Source: Chloroflexaceae bacterium
GTDB lineage: Bacteria; Chloroflexota; Chloroflexia; Chloroflexales; Chloroflexaceae
Direction: 5' to 3'
Assembly: GCA_028282325.1 (NCBI GenBank)
Contig: JANQID010000119.1
Coordinates: 1-64,000 of the forward strand
DNA length: 64,000 nt
In this document: piece by piece, positions 38,534 to 47,261 of the stretch
Position numbering within the stretch: the stretch's first letter is position 1
Layout of the letters: every line of letters starts with the position of its first letter
Translations under genes and position numbers: made by a program
Notes under the pieces: generated by a model
What the model was told of the DNA's origin: nothing
Database searches by the model: none
What the model saw: the letters and a program-made list of their open reading frames with translations, nothing else

Positions 38534-39793
38534 ATGCGATCGCAGAGCTCTCTTACTATCATTGTACTCATTCTGAGCTTCATCCTGAGCGGCTGTACAG
38601 CCCAGGGGGATATTGAGATGGTATTTCCAACATCAGCCCCTGAACAGCTGCCTGATAGATCTGCTGATACACGGGCACTGTGGGTTTGGAACCAGGAAAC
38701 TATCATTGATGAAACCGCCCGCGAAGAACTTTTTGCCTTTGCTCGCTCGAAACAGATTAATACCCTCTTCATTTTTGCATTCTCACTCATCCGTGACAAC
38801 CCCGAAGCATTGCGTCAGTTCATTGACCAGGCTGGCAAGCGGAGGTTTTGGGTAGAATTTGTCGCCGGTGAGCCAGATTGGGCCAGGAAAGTCAATCATT
38901 ATATTCCGCGTTCGTTTGTCCGTGACAGCCTCGATTTCGCAAAGACATTGCCTGAAAACCATCAGTTTACAGGCCTGGTATTCGATATCGAGTTCTACAC
39001 CGAAAACCCGCCTGATACATGGCCAATTCACGAATATGTCGATCTCATTCAAGAACTTGCAGATCGCACTGAAGGCTCTGAATTAACCCTGACTCTCGCC
39101 ACACCTTTCTGGTTTGATATCGCAGATCTGCAACAAACCTATCAAGGAAGAGAGCAGTTTCTGAGCGACCTGCTGATCGATACGGCCGACCGGGTGGTGA
39201 TTATGGACTATCGAGACTTTGCCGCTGGTGGCGATGGGCTCATCATGAATGTCGATCGTGAAATGGCCTACGCCGCCACTATTGGCAAACCGATCATCAT
39301 TGGGGTCGAAACACAATGTAATCTACCCGACCCACCTAAGGTGACCTTCTGTGAAGAAGGTGAGCTTATTCTGGATCGAGAACTGGCGAAAGTAGAAGCC
39401 GCTTATCACGAGCAGCCCAGTTGGGGCGGGATTGCTATTCATTATTATGACAGCTACCGTCAACTTATTCCGTTTGCCTGCCCCGATGATGGCAGCTTTA
39501 CCATCGTCGATCCGCCAGACAACTACCACACGACAGAACGTTTGATCACTGTGCGCGGATGTGGCGGCTGGGAGGATCATCCGGTGCAGATCTATGTCGA
39601 TACGGAAATGCCGTTTCTACAGGATCACAGCCCGATTCCCGGGCCAGATGGCCGCTGGGTGGCTGAAGATATCACTCTGGGAGCCCTCACACTTCCGTAT
39701 ACCCACACGATCTTCGCTGTAACCAACCAGCTCGAACCAGACGGGCGAGCAACCGAGATACGGTCGAACGAGATAGCCGTGATTAAAGAGTAA
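38534..39793 (+). CDS. Lipoprotein with putative glycosidase-like TIM barrel
   Basis: 419 residues. Lipoprotein signal MRSQSSLTIIVLILSFILSGC with lipobox LSGC. Mature part opens with RALWVWNQETIIDETAREELF and continues in a beta/alpha pattern: NTLFIFAFS, RFWVEFVAG, FTGLVFDIEFY (acidic strand end, a possible catalytic or sugar-binding site), LTLTLATPFWFDI, DRVVIMDYRDF and KPIIIGVETQ. This fits a TIM barrel as in uncharacterised glycosidase families. The last about 90 residues (DDGSFTIVDPPD on) look like a beta-sandwich. SD AAGGAG. A terminator follows at 39801. The enzyme activity is inferred. Confidence 0.6.
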   Translation: MRSQSSLTIIVLILSFILSGCTAQGDIEMVFPTSAPEQLPDRSADTRALWVWNQETIIDETAREELFAFARSKQINTLFIFAFSLIRDNPEALRQFIDQAGKRRFWVEFVAGEPDWARKVNHYIPRSFVRDSLDFAKTLPENHQFTGLVFDIEFYTENPPDTWPIHEYVDLIQELADRTEGSELTLTLATPFWFDIADLQQTYQGREQFLSDLLIDTADRVVIMDYRDFAAGGDGLIMNVDREMAYAATIGKPIIIGVETQCNLPDPPKVTFCEEGELILDRELAKVEAAYHEQPSWGGIAIHYYDSYRQLIPFACPDDGSFTIVDPPDNYHTTERLITVRGCGGWEDHPVQIYVDTEMPFLQDHSPIPGPDGRWVAEDITLGALTLPYTHTIFAVTNQLEPDGRATEIRSNEIAVIKE

Positions 39794-39800
39794 ACCTGCG

Positions 39801-39834
39801 AACACCTGGTCGTCAACACGGCCAGGTGTTTTTA
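39801..39834 (+). terminator. Rho-independent terminator after the lipoprotein gene
   Basis: AACACCTGG / CCAGGTGTT stem with a 12-nt loop, followed by TTTTAGG. It ends the two-component/lipoprotein transcription unit. Confidence 0.85.
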
Positions 39835-39902
39835 GGTGTAGCGCTGTTCCAGGTTGCGCGAGACTCAGAGCAAAACCAGAAACAGTATGAAGGAGGATCG
39901 TT

Positions 39903-42620
39903 ATGCGGCGTAGATTTCAGCTAATTGTGCTGGTCGGCTTGATCGCCTGTCTGGTGACCGTCGCTCTCGTGGCAAACCCTGATCATGCAGTAACGGCGGA
40001 TACCATGCTGGATGAACCCTTTGCCATCAGTATTGCGGACAATCATCAGACAATGCCGGCGCTGGCCTACAATGAAACGACGGGAGAATTCCTTGTGGCC
40101 TGGGTTGATGAGCGAAATCCCGACAACCGCATGGATATTTTCGCCCAACGGCTGGCCGGGAACGGCACATTGTTGGGCGGGGAAATCGAGGTCGCCATCG
40201 CACCCAACCACCAGAGCAACCCGGACATCGTCGTCCGGAGCGGCTCGCCGGAATATCTGGTCGTCTGGTCTGATTACAGGAACGTCGACACGAGCAGTCT
40301 GGATATCTGGGGCCAGCCGATCGGCGCCGACGGCGCTGTACTCGGGGATAATACTCGCATCAGCAACCGTCCCGGCCAGCAACGACACCCGGCTGTCGGT
40401 TACTGCGCCTCAAGTGATAGCTACTTCACGGTATGGGAAGAGGATGAGGATGCGGTAGGACCCTGGAAGTTCTTCATCTTTGGCCAGCAAGTATCCGCTG
40501 CCACGCACCAACCGGTTGGAACAACCATCACTGTTACTGCCGACTACGAAGATCGGGCCTTTCAGCAAGTTCGCGCAGACCTGGTGTGTAATCCGGCTCA
40601 GGATGAATGCCTGGCGCTTTTCCGCGATGCTCGCGACGCCAGTCTGGGTTCCGGATCGAACAATGACATCTATGGTCAACGGCTATCCTGTGTCGGTGAG
40701 ACGCTCCTGCGCGACGATATTCCGATCACGGTGCAGTATTCTGAAAAACCGGGAGGAAACAAGCAGAATGCTCCAGTTGGCGCCTATAACGATCGAGCCG
40801 ATCAGTATATGATTGTGTGGCAGGACGAGCGGAACGATGACGACGCCAGTTCAGCAGGCGATCATGGTGACATCTATGGTCAGCTTCTGTCCGGCGTTGG
40901 TCGTCGGCTCAACACGGGCATAAATATCAATATCCCGATTACCACTGCCACCGGGCACCAGGAGCAGCCGGCCATCGCCTACAGTACCCGCGACAACCTC
41001 TATCTTGTGGTCTGGGCCGACTATCGCGGGGCCGATGCCGATATCTATGGACAGGTTCTGTTACCCAGCGGGTTTCCTATCGGCCCGGAAATCGTTATCA
41101 GTGATGCGACAGGCGATCAGGTTGCTCCTGCGGTGGCGTACAACCAGAGTACCGGTCAGTTCCTGATCGTCTGGCAAGACCATCGAATGCTCACAAGCAC
41201 CGGTGCCGATATCTATGGATATCTCCTCAACCCTCAGTCCTGGCTTGGATTGTACCTGCCCATGGCTCTGGCCGACGGGCAGCCGGCCTGGCCCGAGACA
41301 GCGGAGGCAGCGGCGCGGAGCTGGTTGCAGTCGCAAACGAATCGCTACGATCAGCCGGGCGATATACCTGGGTATAATCGTGATGGCTGTGATGATCAAG
41401 TTGTTCGCTATGATAACGCAGACAACAAAACATGCTACCCAGCCATCCCTGGCGATGCCCTTGTGAGTTTTGATTTCTGTGACCCCTTTGGCACAGATGA
41501 TCAGGAACGATACCTTGGCAAGTATGGAAGAGGCTTCACCTATGATCAGGCCGTGGGCGCGATTGCCTGGATGCTGGCGGGAGAAACAGAGCCGGCGAGC
41601 CGGCTCTTAGTGCATGTAGCTAGCTACCAGAATGAGGATGGTAGTTTCGGGTTTAGCTTCAACGGACGAGGACGAGGTTGCAACCAGGAGGACGCCGATA
41701 GTTTTTATGACGCGACCTACATCCGCAGCGGAACGATCAGCTGGATCGCCTACGCCTTCGTGATGTATTACCGGATCACGGGTGAAGATCAGTTCCTGGA
41801 CGCCGCGAAACGAGCAGCCGACTATCTCCTGTCGCAACAGCAGGTGCAAGATGCGGCAGACCCCCGCAGCGGCCTGATACGTGGCGGCTCTGGAACATAC
41901 ACCCGGGTCGACTCAACCTTTAAGCCAGGCCAGATCGAGTGGGTAAGTGTCGAACACAATATCGACGCCTACTTCTTGATGCGTGATCTGGCTGAGGCAA
42001 CTGGAAACGACGACTATGCCCGGGCAGCTGTGGAGATTCGTCAGGGATTGCTTGAGCAATTGTGGAATGAGGAGAAAGGTCGCTTTGATCGTGGTTTGGG
42101 AGCAGATGGACAGCGTGACACCGCTAATACCCTGGATGCCGCTTCCTGGGGAGCGATCTTTTTAACCGCCATCGGCGAAACCGAAAAGGCCCAACGCTCG
42201 CTTGACTTTGCCCATGCAACCTATGGCGAATGGACTGATCGGCTGTGGGACTATCAATCAGATCCCGGATGGGCTGATCGGCTGTGGGGCTACAAGCCAG
42301 ATGCCGGGAACGTAGAAGCGATCAATTGGGACTATAGGTACATGGTCTGGAGCGAAGGCTCGCTTGGAATGGCGATTGCCTATATGAAGCTTGACGGTAC
42401 GGCCAATCGGGATCGCGCCCGCGCAATTATCGCTGAGATGGCCAAATTGCAGGAGATACCCGACGCCAATGGCGGCTTGCTGTATGCGGTCTATGCCGGG
42501 TATGAAGTAGATGACTTTGCCCGCGCTCCTTCGGTTGCTGGCACCGGCTGGTTCGTGATGGCACTGCAATCCTGGTCTGATCCCGTGGCGAGAGATCTGT
42601 TCTGGGGAGTAACCCCCTGA
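39903..42620 (+). CDS. Secreted seven-blade propeller plus alpha-toroid protein
   Basis: 905 residues. N-terminal signal peptide (about 1-30, LIVLVGLIACLVTVALVA). Residues about 47-443 contain seven copies of a 40-55 residue motif of the type 'PAIAYS...LYLVVWADYRG..DIYGQVL'; seven copies suggest a seven-bladed beta-propeller. Residues about 465-900 form helical hairpins (YDQAVGAIAWMLAGE, SFYDATYIRSGTISWIAYAFVMYYRITGEDQFLDAAKRAADYLL, AQRSLDFAHATYGEW) as in (alpha/alpha)6 glycan-processing enzymes. SD AAGGAG. Probably a surface glycan binding/processing protein. Substrate unknown. Confidence 0.65.
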   Translation: MRRRFQLIVLVGLIACLVTVALVANPDHAVTADTMLDEPFAISIADNHQTMPALAYNETTGEFLVAWVDERNPDNRMDIFAQRLAGNGTLLGGEIEVAIAPNHQSNPDIVVRSGSPEYLVVWSDYRNVDTSSLDIWGQPIGADGAVLGDNTRISNRPGQQRHPAVGYCASSDSYFTVWEEDEDAVGPWKFFIFGQQVSAATHQPVGTTITVTADYEDRAFQQVRADLVCNPAQDECLALFRDARDASLGSGSNNDIYGQRLSCVGETLLRDDIPITVQYSEKPGGNKQNAPVGAYNDRADQYMIVWQDERNDDDASSAGDHGDIYGQLLSGVGRRLNTGININIPITTATGHQEQPAIAYSTRDNLYLVVWADYRGADADIYGQVLLPSGFPIGPEIVISDATGDQVAPAVAYNQSTGQFLIVWQDHRMLTSTGADIYGYLLNPQSWLGLYLPMALADGQPAWPETAEAAARSWLQSQTNRYDQPGDIPGYNRDGCDDQVVRYDNADNKTCYPAIPGDALVSFDFCDPFGTDDQERYLGKYGRGFTYDQAVGAIAWMLAGETEPASRLLVHVASYQNEDGSFGFSFNGRGRGCNQEDADSFYDATYIRSGTISWIAYAFVMYYRITGEDQFLDAAKRAADYLLSQQQVQDAADPRSGLIRGGSGTYTRVDSTFKPGQIEWVSVEHNIDAYFLMRDLAEATGNDDYARAAVEIRQGLLEQLWNEEKGRFDRGLGADGQRDTANTLDAASWGAIFLTAIGETEKAQRSLDFAHATYGEWTDRLWDYQSDPGWADRLWGYKPDAGNVEAINWDYRYMVWSEGSLGMAIAYMKLDGTANRDRARAIIAEMAKLQEIPDANGGLLYAVYAGYEVDDFARAPSVAGTGWFVMALQSWSDPVARDLFWGVTP

Positions 42621-42649
42621 GTATTCTGTTCGAATTTGGATCTACCGCC

Positions 42650-42969
42650 AGCGGTCATTCTGAGCGCAGCGACGAATCCCGGCTGTTGGGGACGCTGAGA
42701 CCCTTCCCCTTCGCTTCGCTCAGGGTCAGGGTGACAGGCGGCCTGTGCATTCAGCGGTCATTCTGAGCGCAGCGAAGAATCCCGGCTGTCAGAGACGCCG
42801 AGACCCTTCCCCTTCCCCTTCGCTGCGCTCAGGGTCAGGGTGGCATGCGGCCTGTTCATTCAGCGGTCATTCTGAGCGCAGCGACGAATCCCGGCTGTCG
42901 GGGACGCCGAGACCCTTCCCCTTCGCTGCGCTCAGGGTGACAGGCGGCCTGTTCATTATCGTTTGGTAG
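42650..42969 (+). repeat. Three tandem copies of the ~105-bp dispersed repeat (copies D1-D3)
   Basis: Starts at about 42650, 42752 and 42862, each with GCGGTCATTCTGAGCGCAGC, GAATCCCGGCTGT, GACCCTTCCCCTTCGC and GGCCTGTTCATT. Only the last carries the full ATTATCGTTTGGTAG end. The internal parts CCTTCCCCTTCG...CGCTCAGGGT are partly palindromic. The stretch 42621-43133 contains only this array and the MITE-like element. Confidence 0.85.
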
Positions 42970-42996
42970 AACCACGACGAGCCGCCACGGCCCATC

Positions 42997-43109
42997 TATA
43001 GCAACCCTACTCAGGTTGTGAAGTCACTGTAGTGCCGTCTTCAGGCGGTTCCCTTCGCCGCCTGAAGACGGCACTACGCAATCTTTACGACTGCGGTAGG
43101 ATTGCTATA
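42997..43109. mobile_element. 113-bp MITE-like element, copy 1
   Basis: Terminal inverted repeats TATAGCAACCCTAC / GTAGGATTGCTATA flank an internal palindrome TAGTGCCGTCTTCAGGCGG / CCGCCTGAAGACGGCACTA with loop TTCCCTTCG. Copy 2, of identical length, is at 51868-51980. The TA at each end is compatible with a Tc1/IS630-type target duplication. No coding capacity. Confidence 0.75.
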
Positions 43110-43133
43110 TGTCGACCGGTCGCAGCAAAAAGA

Positions 43134-44381
43134 TCAAGGCCGGTAGATTCGGGTCTCCGGCTTGAACGCGGCCCACGAGAACCAGAAATGGTTGATCGCA
43201 ACCACCGGCTCCAGTTGCGCGCCTGCCAGTGGCCCGTCGGTCGCCTCCCCCAGGTGATTCCACACGCTCCCGGTTTCGTCGTCCACGATCTGCGCGCCGT
43301 CGAACGCAAAGGTCAGCGCCTGACCGCCAACCTGGCGCGTGTAGGCGTTGGCCGAGCCGACATCGCGCCCCTCGGCGATCGCGGCAGCGTCGAGGGCGGA
43401 GGCGACGCCGGGCGCCCACAAAACGACCAGGTCAACACCGCCGACGCTGTCGTTGATCACGCGCATCTCCTCAAGCAGGGCGTAGGGGTAGGCGACCGCC
43501 GTCGCGCCCCGATCCACCGTCAACACGCGCGCCGTGGCCGGCAGGGCGTCGGGCGTGGTCGGGCCGCGATAGAGGAACGGCGACGAGTTCGCGTCATCGT
43601 AGCCGACATAGGGATTTTGCCCGTAGTTGCGCTGGAAGCCGGTTTCACGCGAAAGCGCCTGGCCATCCGGGTGCGCGGCCTTGAAGTCGCTCCAGGCGAT
43701 CAGCGCCGCCGGGTAGAAGGTCAGTTGCACGCCCGTGAGTTCGCCGGCGATCGCTTCGCCGGTCCCCTGTTGCCACCAGGTCTCGGTCTGGCGGTCGTAC
43801 ATAATCAAATTGCTGAAGCGCAAGCGCCCCGTTGTACCAAAGTCAAGCGTTATGCCATCGACGGTGCGCTCGAAGGCGATCGCCGTATTGCAGAGCGGGC
43901 AGAACGTAATGGTCAACGGCAGGCCGCCGACCGTGTCATTCACGATTTCGTGCCAGGTAAGAATCTGCAACGGGTAGGCGCGGACGTCAGCGCCGACTTG
44001 CACCAGCGCCACCGGTTCGCGCGGATCCAGCCACGCATCCGCTTCAGCGATGGAAACGAACTGCGGATCGTCGATGGGCGGAATGCCGTCTTTCGGCGGA
44101 CCGCCGCTGAGAATCTCGCTGTATGGAACGCTGTGCTTGCTAAAGTCGGTGCTGAACTGCGCCTCGGCGCCGGAAGGCGGCGGCTCTTCCGGCAGCAGCG
44201 TCACTTCGTCGCTCGGAGCGTTCGCACGGGCGGCGGGCGGGGAAGCCGTCATCTCTGGTGGCGGATCGACGAGCGTTTCGGCGGCAGAAGGGTCGGAGGA
44301 AGAAGAGGTGCCGCCGCACGCGGCGAGCAGAAGACTAAATACGAATATGCCAAACAACGGCGCTTTTGGTAATGGATGCAT
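43134..44381 (-). CDS. DUF3179 domain lipoprotein
   Basis: 415 residues. Lipoprotein signal PLFGIFVFSLLLAACGG (lipobox LAAC), AGGA SD. A Ser/Ala/Pro-rich linker, then the DUF3179 domain: IDDPQFVSIAEADAWLDPREPVALVQVG, LTWHEIVNDTVGGLPLTITFCPLCNTAIAFER, FGTTGRLRFSNLIMYDRQTETWWQQGTGEAI and SRETGFQRNYGQNPYVGYDD. CPLCN and the His in TWHEIVN are the conserved features of this family. The family function is unknown. It is followed leftward by the 113-bp element; it lies downstream of the transporter genes but with a 236-bp gap (44382-44617, empty). Confidence 0.88.
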   Translation of the reverse strand: MHPLPKAPLFGIFVFSLLLAACGGTSSSSDPSAAETLVDPPPEMTASPPAARANAPSDEVTLLPEEPPPSGAEAQFSTDFSKHSVPYSEILSGGPPKDGIPPIDDPQFVSIAEADAWLDPREPVALVQVGADVRAYPLQILTWHEIVNDTVGGLPLTITFCPLCNTAIAFERTVDGITLDFGTTGRLRFSNLIMYDRQTETWWQQGTGEAIAGELTGVQLTFYPAALIAWSDFKAAHPDGQALSRETGFQRNYGQNPYVGYDDANSSPFLYRGPTTPDALPATARVLTVDRGATAVAYPYALLEEMRVINDSVGGVDLVVLWAPGVASALDAAAIAEGRDVGSANAYTRQVGGQALTFAFDGAQIVDDETGSVWNHLGEATDGPLAGAQLEPVVAINHFWFSWAAFKPETRIYRP

Positions 44382-44617
44382 AGGGATCTATCCTGAGCGA
44401 TGTATGAAAGTCTGGTAGTCGCGGAAATGCAGGCGACGCACTCCCGCGCATGTTGACGACGACACGTTCTGAGTTCATCTTGATACGGGACGGATAAGAA
44501 AACCAGATCGAATCGATCTTAATTCTGCGCTGAAAAGCCGATGGAAGGTACATGACCAGTTGGTAAGGGGAAAGATGTTTCGCGCCGTCGCATTATGAAA
44601 GCCACGTGCTGTTCGCC

Positions 44618-46285
44618 TTACGACATCCCCAGCATCCAGGCCCCGGCCCAACCGGCGAGCATCAAGAAGCCGAACTGCATATGCAACTGCGTGGTCTGCC
44701 GCAGCACCGGGTGCAATGCCTGCGGCTCGTAATCGCGGGCGACGCGGCGCATCAAACCCAGCGCCGTGGGCAACGTGATCGCGGCGATCAGCGTCGGCCA
44801 GGGAGCGACGCCGATCAGCGCCAGCAGCAGCAGCGAGAGGTACGCGCCGCCGACCAGCGCGTAGTATTCGATGTTTGCGCCGGCCCGACCGAGTAGCGTC
44901 GCCAGGGTGCGTTTGCCCTTCGCACGGTCGCTTTCCAGGTCGCGCAGGTTGTTCGCGTGTAAAGACGCCGCGATCAAGAAGCCGACTGGCAGCGAGGCGA
45001 AGATCACCGGCGCGGTTATGCTCTGCGTTTGCAGATAGTAGGAGCCGATCACCGTCAGCGGCCCCATAAAGAGGAAGACCGCTGTCTCGCCCAGGCCCGT
45101 GTAGGCGAGCGCGAACGGCCCGGCGGTGTAGAAGAAACCAACCAGCACGCCGATCACGCCCAGCCAGAGGATGAACGCGCCGCCGACGCTGACCAGGTAG
45201 AGGCCGATGATCGCGCCGACGGCGAATGCGACCAGACCGGCGATGAGCACCTGGCGCGGTTGCAGTTCGCCGCGCAGCAGCACGTTGCGCCCGATGAACG
45301 ACTGCGGCGTATCGATGCCGCGGGTGTAATCGAAGTAGTCGTTGGTCAGGTTGGCGCCGGCCTGGATCGCGATCGCACCGAGCAGCGCGAGCGTCAGCAG
45401 CAAGGGGTGGAAGTGGCCTTCGGCGCCGGCGATGATCGCGCCCAACGCAACCGGGATGATCGCCGCCGTGTAGCTGTGCGGTCGCAGCGCCCCCCACCAG
45501 GTCTGGATAAACTGGCGCGCGTCGTCGTTGGCGGCGCGGACGAATTGCCAGGGCACCAGCAGCCGCTCGATCTCATCGAGCAACACGGTGATCGCCCAGC
45601 CGACCAGCGCCACGGCCACCAGTCCGGCGATCATGCTGTCAATCGCATACAGCTCGTAGGCGCGCCAGATCAGGTGGCCGACGCCGTCGTTCGAGCCGAC
45701 AAACTCGACGCCGACGATCAGCGTCAGCGCGAAGCCCATGCCTAGCTTGACGCTGGTGATAATGCCCGGCATGCTCGCCGGCAGCGCCACCGTGCGAAAC
45801 AGATCGATGCGCCGGGCGCCGAAACTCTGGGCCACCTCGAAGTAGCGGGCGTCTACCTGCAACACGCTCGCGGCGACATTCAGGACAATCATAAAAAACA
45901 CGCTCAGGGCGATGGTCGCGATCTTGCTCGCCTCGCCCAGCCCCAGCACAACGATAACAAGCGGCAGCAACGCGATCTTGGGGATCGGATAGATCGCCGC
46001 GGCCAGCGGTTGGACGAGCGCGCGCACCACCGGGCTGATGCCCATCAGCAGGCCGATGACAATCGCCGGAACGCCGCCGATCACCATGCCGACGAAGACG
46101 CGCATCACGCTGAGTCCGACATCGCGCGGCAGTTGGCCGTCGGCGATCATCGCGCCGAAGGTAATGAACACCTCCGAGGGCGGCGGGTAGAAGATCCGGT
46201 TGAGCCAGCCGACCTGCACCGCCAGTTCCCAGAGCGTCAGCAGCAGAAACGGCGAGAGAAATGAAAGCCAGCGGTTGCGGATCAT
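44618..46285 (-). CDS. Fusion: ABC importer permease + MenA/UbiA-type prenyltransferase
   Basis: 555 residues in one open frame. Residues 1-~245 are an SsuC/TauC-type permease: PPPSEVFITFG, PIPKIALLPLVIVVLGLGEASKI and the EAA-loop VAQSFGARRIDLFRTVALPASMPGI. After a ~20-residue linker (PWQFVRAANDDARQFIQ), residues ~265-555 match MenA: WWGALRPHSYTAAIIPVALG, GANLTNDYFDYTRGID (first Asp-rich motif) and NNLRDLESDRAKGKRTLATLLG (second). The ATG overlaps the upstream ATPase stop (ATGA). A run of six C at 45491-45496 lies by the junction, so a sequencing frameshift joining two genes cannot be excluded. Confidence 0.85.
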   Translation of the reverse strand: MIRNRWLSFLSPFLLLTLWELAVQVGWLNRIFYPPPSEVFITFGAMIADGQLPRDVGLSVMRVFVGMVIGGVPAIVIGLLMGISPVVRALVQPLAAAIYPIPKIALLPLVIVVLGLGEASKIATIALSVFFMIVLNVAASVLQVDARYFEVAQSFGARRIDLFRTVALPASMPGIITSVKLGMGFALTLIVGVEFVGSNDGVGHLIWRAYELYAIDSMIAGLVAVALVGWAITVLLDEIERLLVPWQFVRAANDDARQFIQTWWGALRPHSYTAAIIPVALGAIIAGAEGHFHPLLLTLALLGAIAIQAGANLTNDYFDYTRGIDTPQSFIGRNVLLRGELQPRQVLIAGLVAFAVGAIIGLYLVSVGGAFILWLGVIGVLVGFFYTAGPFALAYTGLGETAVFLFMGPLTVIGSYYLQTQSITAPVIFASLPVGFLIAASLHANNLRDLESDRAKGKRTLATLLGRAGANIEYYALVGGAYLSLLLLALIGVAPWPTLIAAITLPTALGLMRRVARDYEPQALHPVLRQTTQLHMQFGFLMLAGWAGAWMLGMS

Positions 46286-47088
46286 GCCGTCGCTCCCAGT
46301 TCAGCAGCGCGGGCGCGCTCGACTTCGTCGCGCAACACCGACCAGATTTCGGCGAACATCGCACTGAAGCGCGGATCGCTGCGCAGGGCAATGGCGTCGC
46401 GCGGACGCGCGAAGGGTGCGCGGAATTCGTGGATCAGACGCCCCGGTCGCGCCGACATCACCAGCACGCGGTCGCCGAGCGTCAACGCCTCTTCGATGCT
46501 GTGGGTGACAAACACCACTGTTTTCGCCTCGCGATCCCACTGGCGCAGCAGCGTCTGCTGGAGGATCAGGCGCGTCTGCGCATCGAGCGCGCCGAAGGGT
46601 TCGTCCATCAGCAGTACCTGCGGATTGTAGGCGAAGGCGCGGGCGAGACCGACGCGTTGCTGCATGCCGCCGGAGAGTTGAGCTGGGTAGGCGTTGGCGA
46701 AGCGATCAAGCCCCATCTCGCCGATCCAGCGACGCGCGATCTCTATGCGCTCGGCCGGCGGCATCCCGCGCAGACGCAGGCCATAGGCGACATTCTGCTC
46801 GACCGTCATCCAGGGAAAGATGCCGGCGCCCTGGAAAACCATCGCTTTTACCGGGCGCGCCGGGTCGCTGTCGGTGATAACGACCCGTCCGTCGGTAAGC
46901 TGTTCGAGGTCGGCGAGCACGCGCAACAGCGTGGTTTTGCCACAGCCGCTCGGCCCGACAATGCAGACCAATTCGCCGTCGGCGACGTTGCACGACACGC
47001 CGCCGAGCGCCTCGACCGGGCCGGCGCCGCGAGCGCCGGGGTAGACGACGCGGGCGTGATCAATCGTTATCTTGGGAAGCCTGGACAT
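46282..47088 (-). CDS. SsuB/TauB-type ABC transporter ATPase
   Basis: 268 residues. Walker A GPSGCGKTTLLRVLA, Q-loop VFQGAGIFPW, signature LSGGMQQRVGLARAFA, Walker B VLLMDEPFGALDAQTR, His-switch VTHSIEEAL. It belongs to the nitrate/sulfonate/taurine/pyrimidine-precursor subfamily. Overlaps the permease-prenyltransferase start by 4 bp, so translationally coupled. The binding-protein gene lies 173 bp upstream. The solute is unknown. Confidence 0.93.
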   Translation of the reverse strand: MSRLPKITIDHARVVYPGARGAGPVEALGGVSCNVADGELVCIVGPSGCGKTTLLRVLADLEQLTDGRVVITDSDPARPVKAMVFQGAGIFPWMTVEQNVAYGLRLRGMPPAERIEIARRWIGEMGLDRFANAYPAQLSGGMQQRVGLARAFAYNPQVLLMDEPFGALDAQTRLILQQTLLRQWDREAKTVVFVTHSIEEALTLGDRVLVMSARPGRLIHEFRAPFARPRDAIALRSDPRFSAMFAEIWSVLRDEVERARAAELGATA

Positions 47089-47261
47089 AGAGAGAGCAAA
47101 CTAAGGTATAGATAATCGAGGACTGCCAGTCCTACAGCCACATTGTACGACCTCGAACTGTTTCATAGATTTGCCGCGATGCAATACCAAGGCGCGGAGA
47201 CGATCATCGGCGATGATCGTCTCCGCAATTGAGCCGGAACACGACACTTTGCGCTGCTACA

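Noticed and set aside
42650-42969. The three tandem ~105-bp repeats as a CRISPR array.
   Set aside because: The units are entire copies of a dispersed family, with no unique spacers between short direct repeats, and no cas genes occur.
43032-44372. 446-residue plus-strand frame over the DUF3179 gene.
   Set aside because: Arg-rich shadow translation; the opposite strand encodes a clear DUF3179 lipoprotein with its signature CPLCN.
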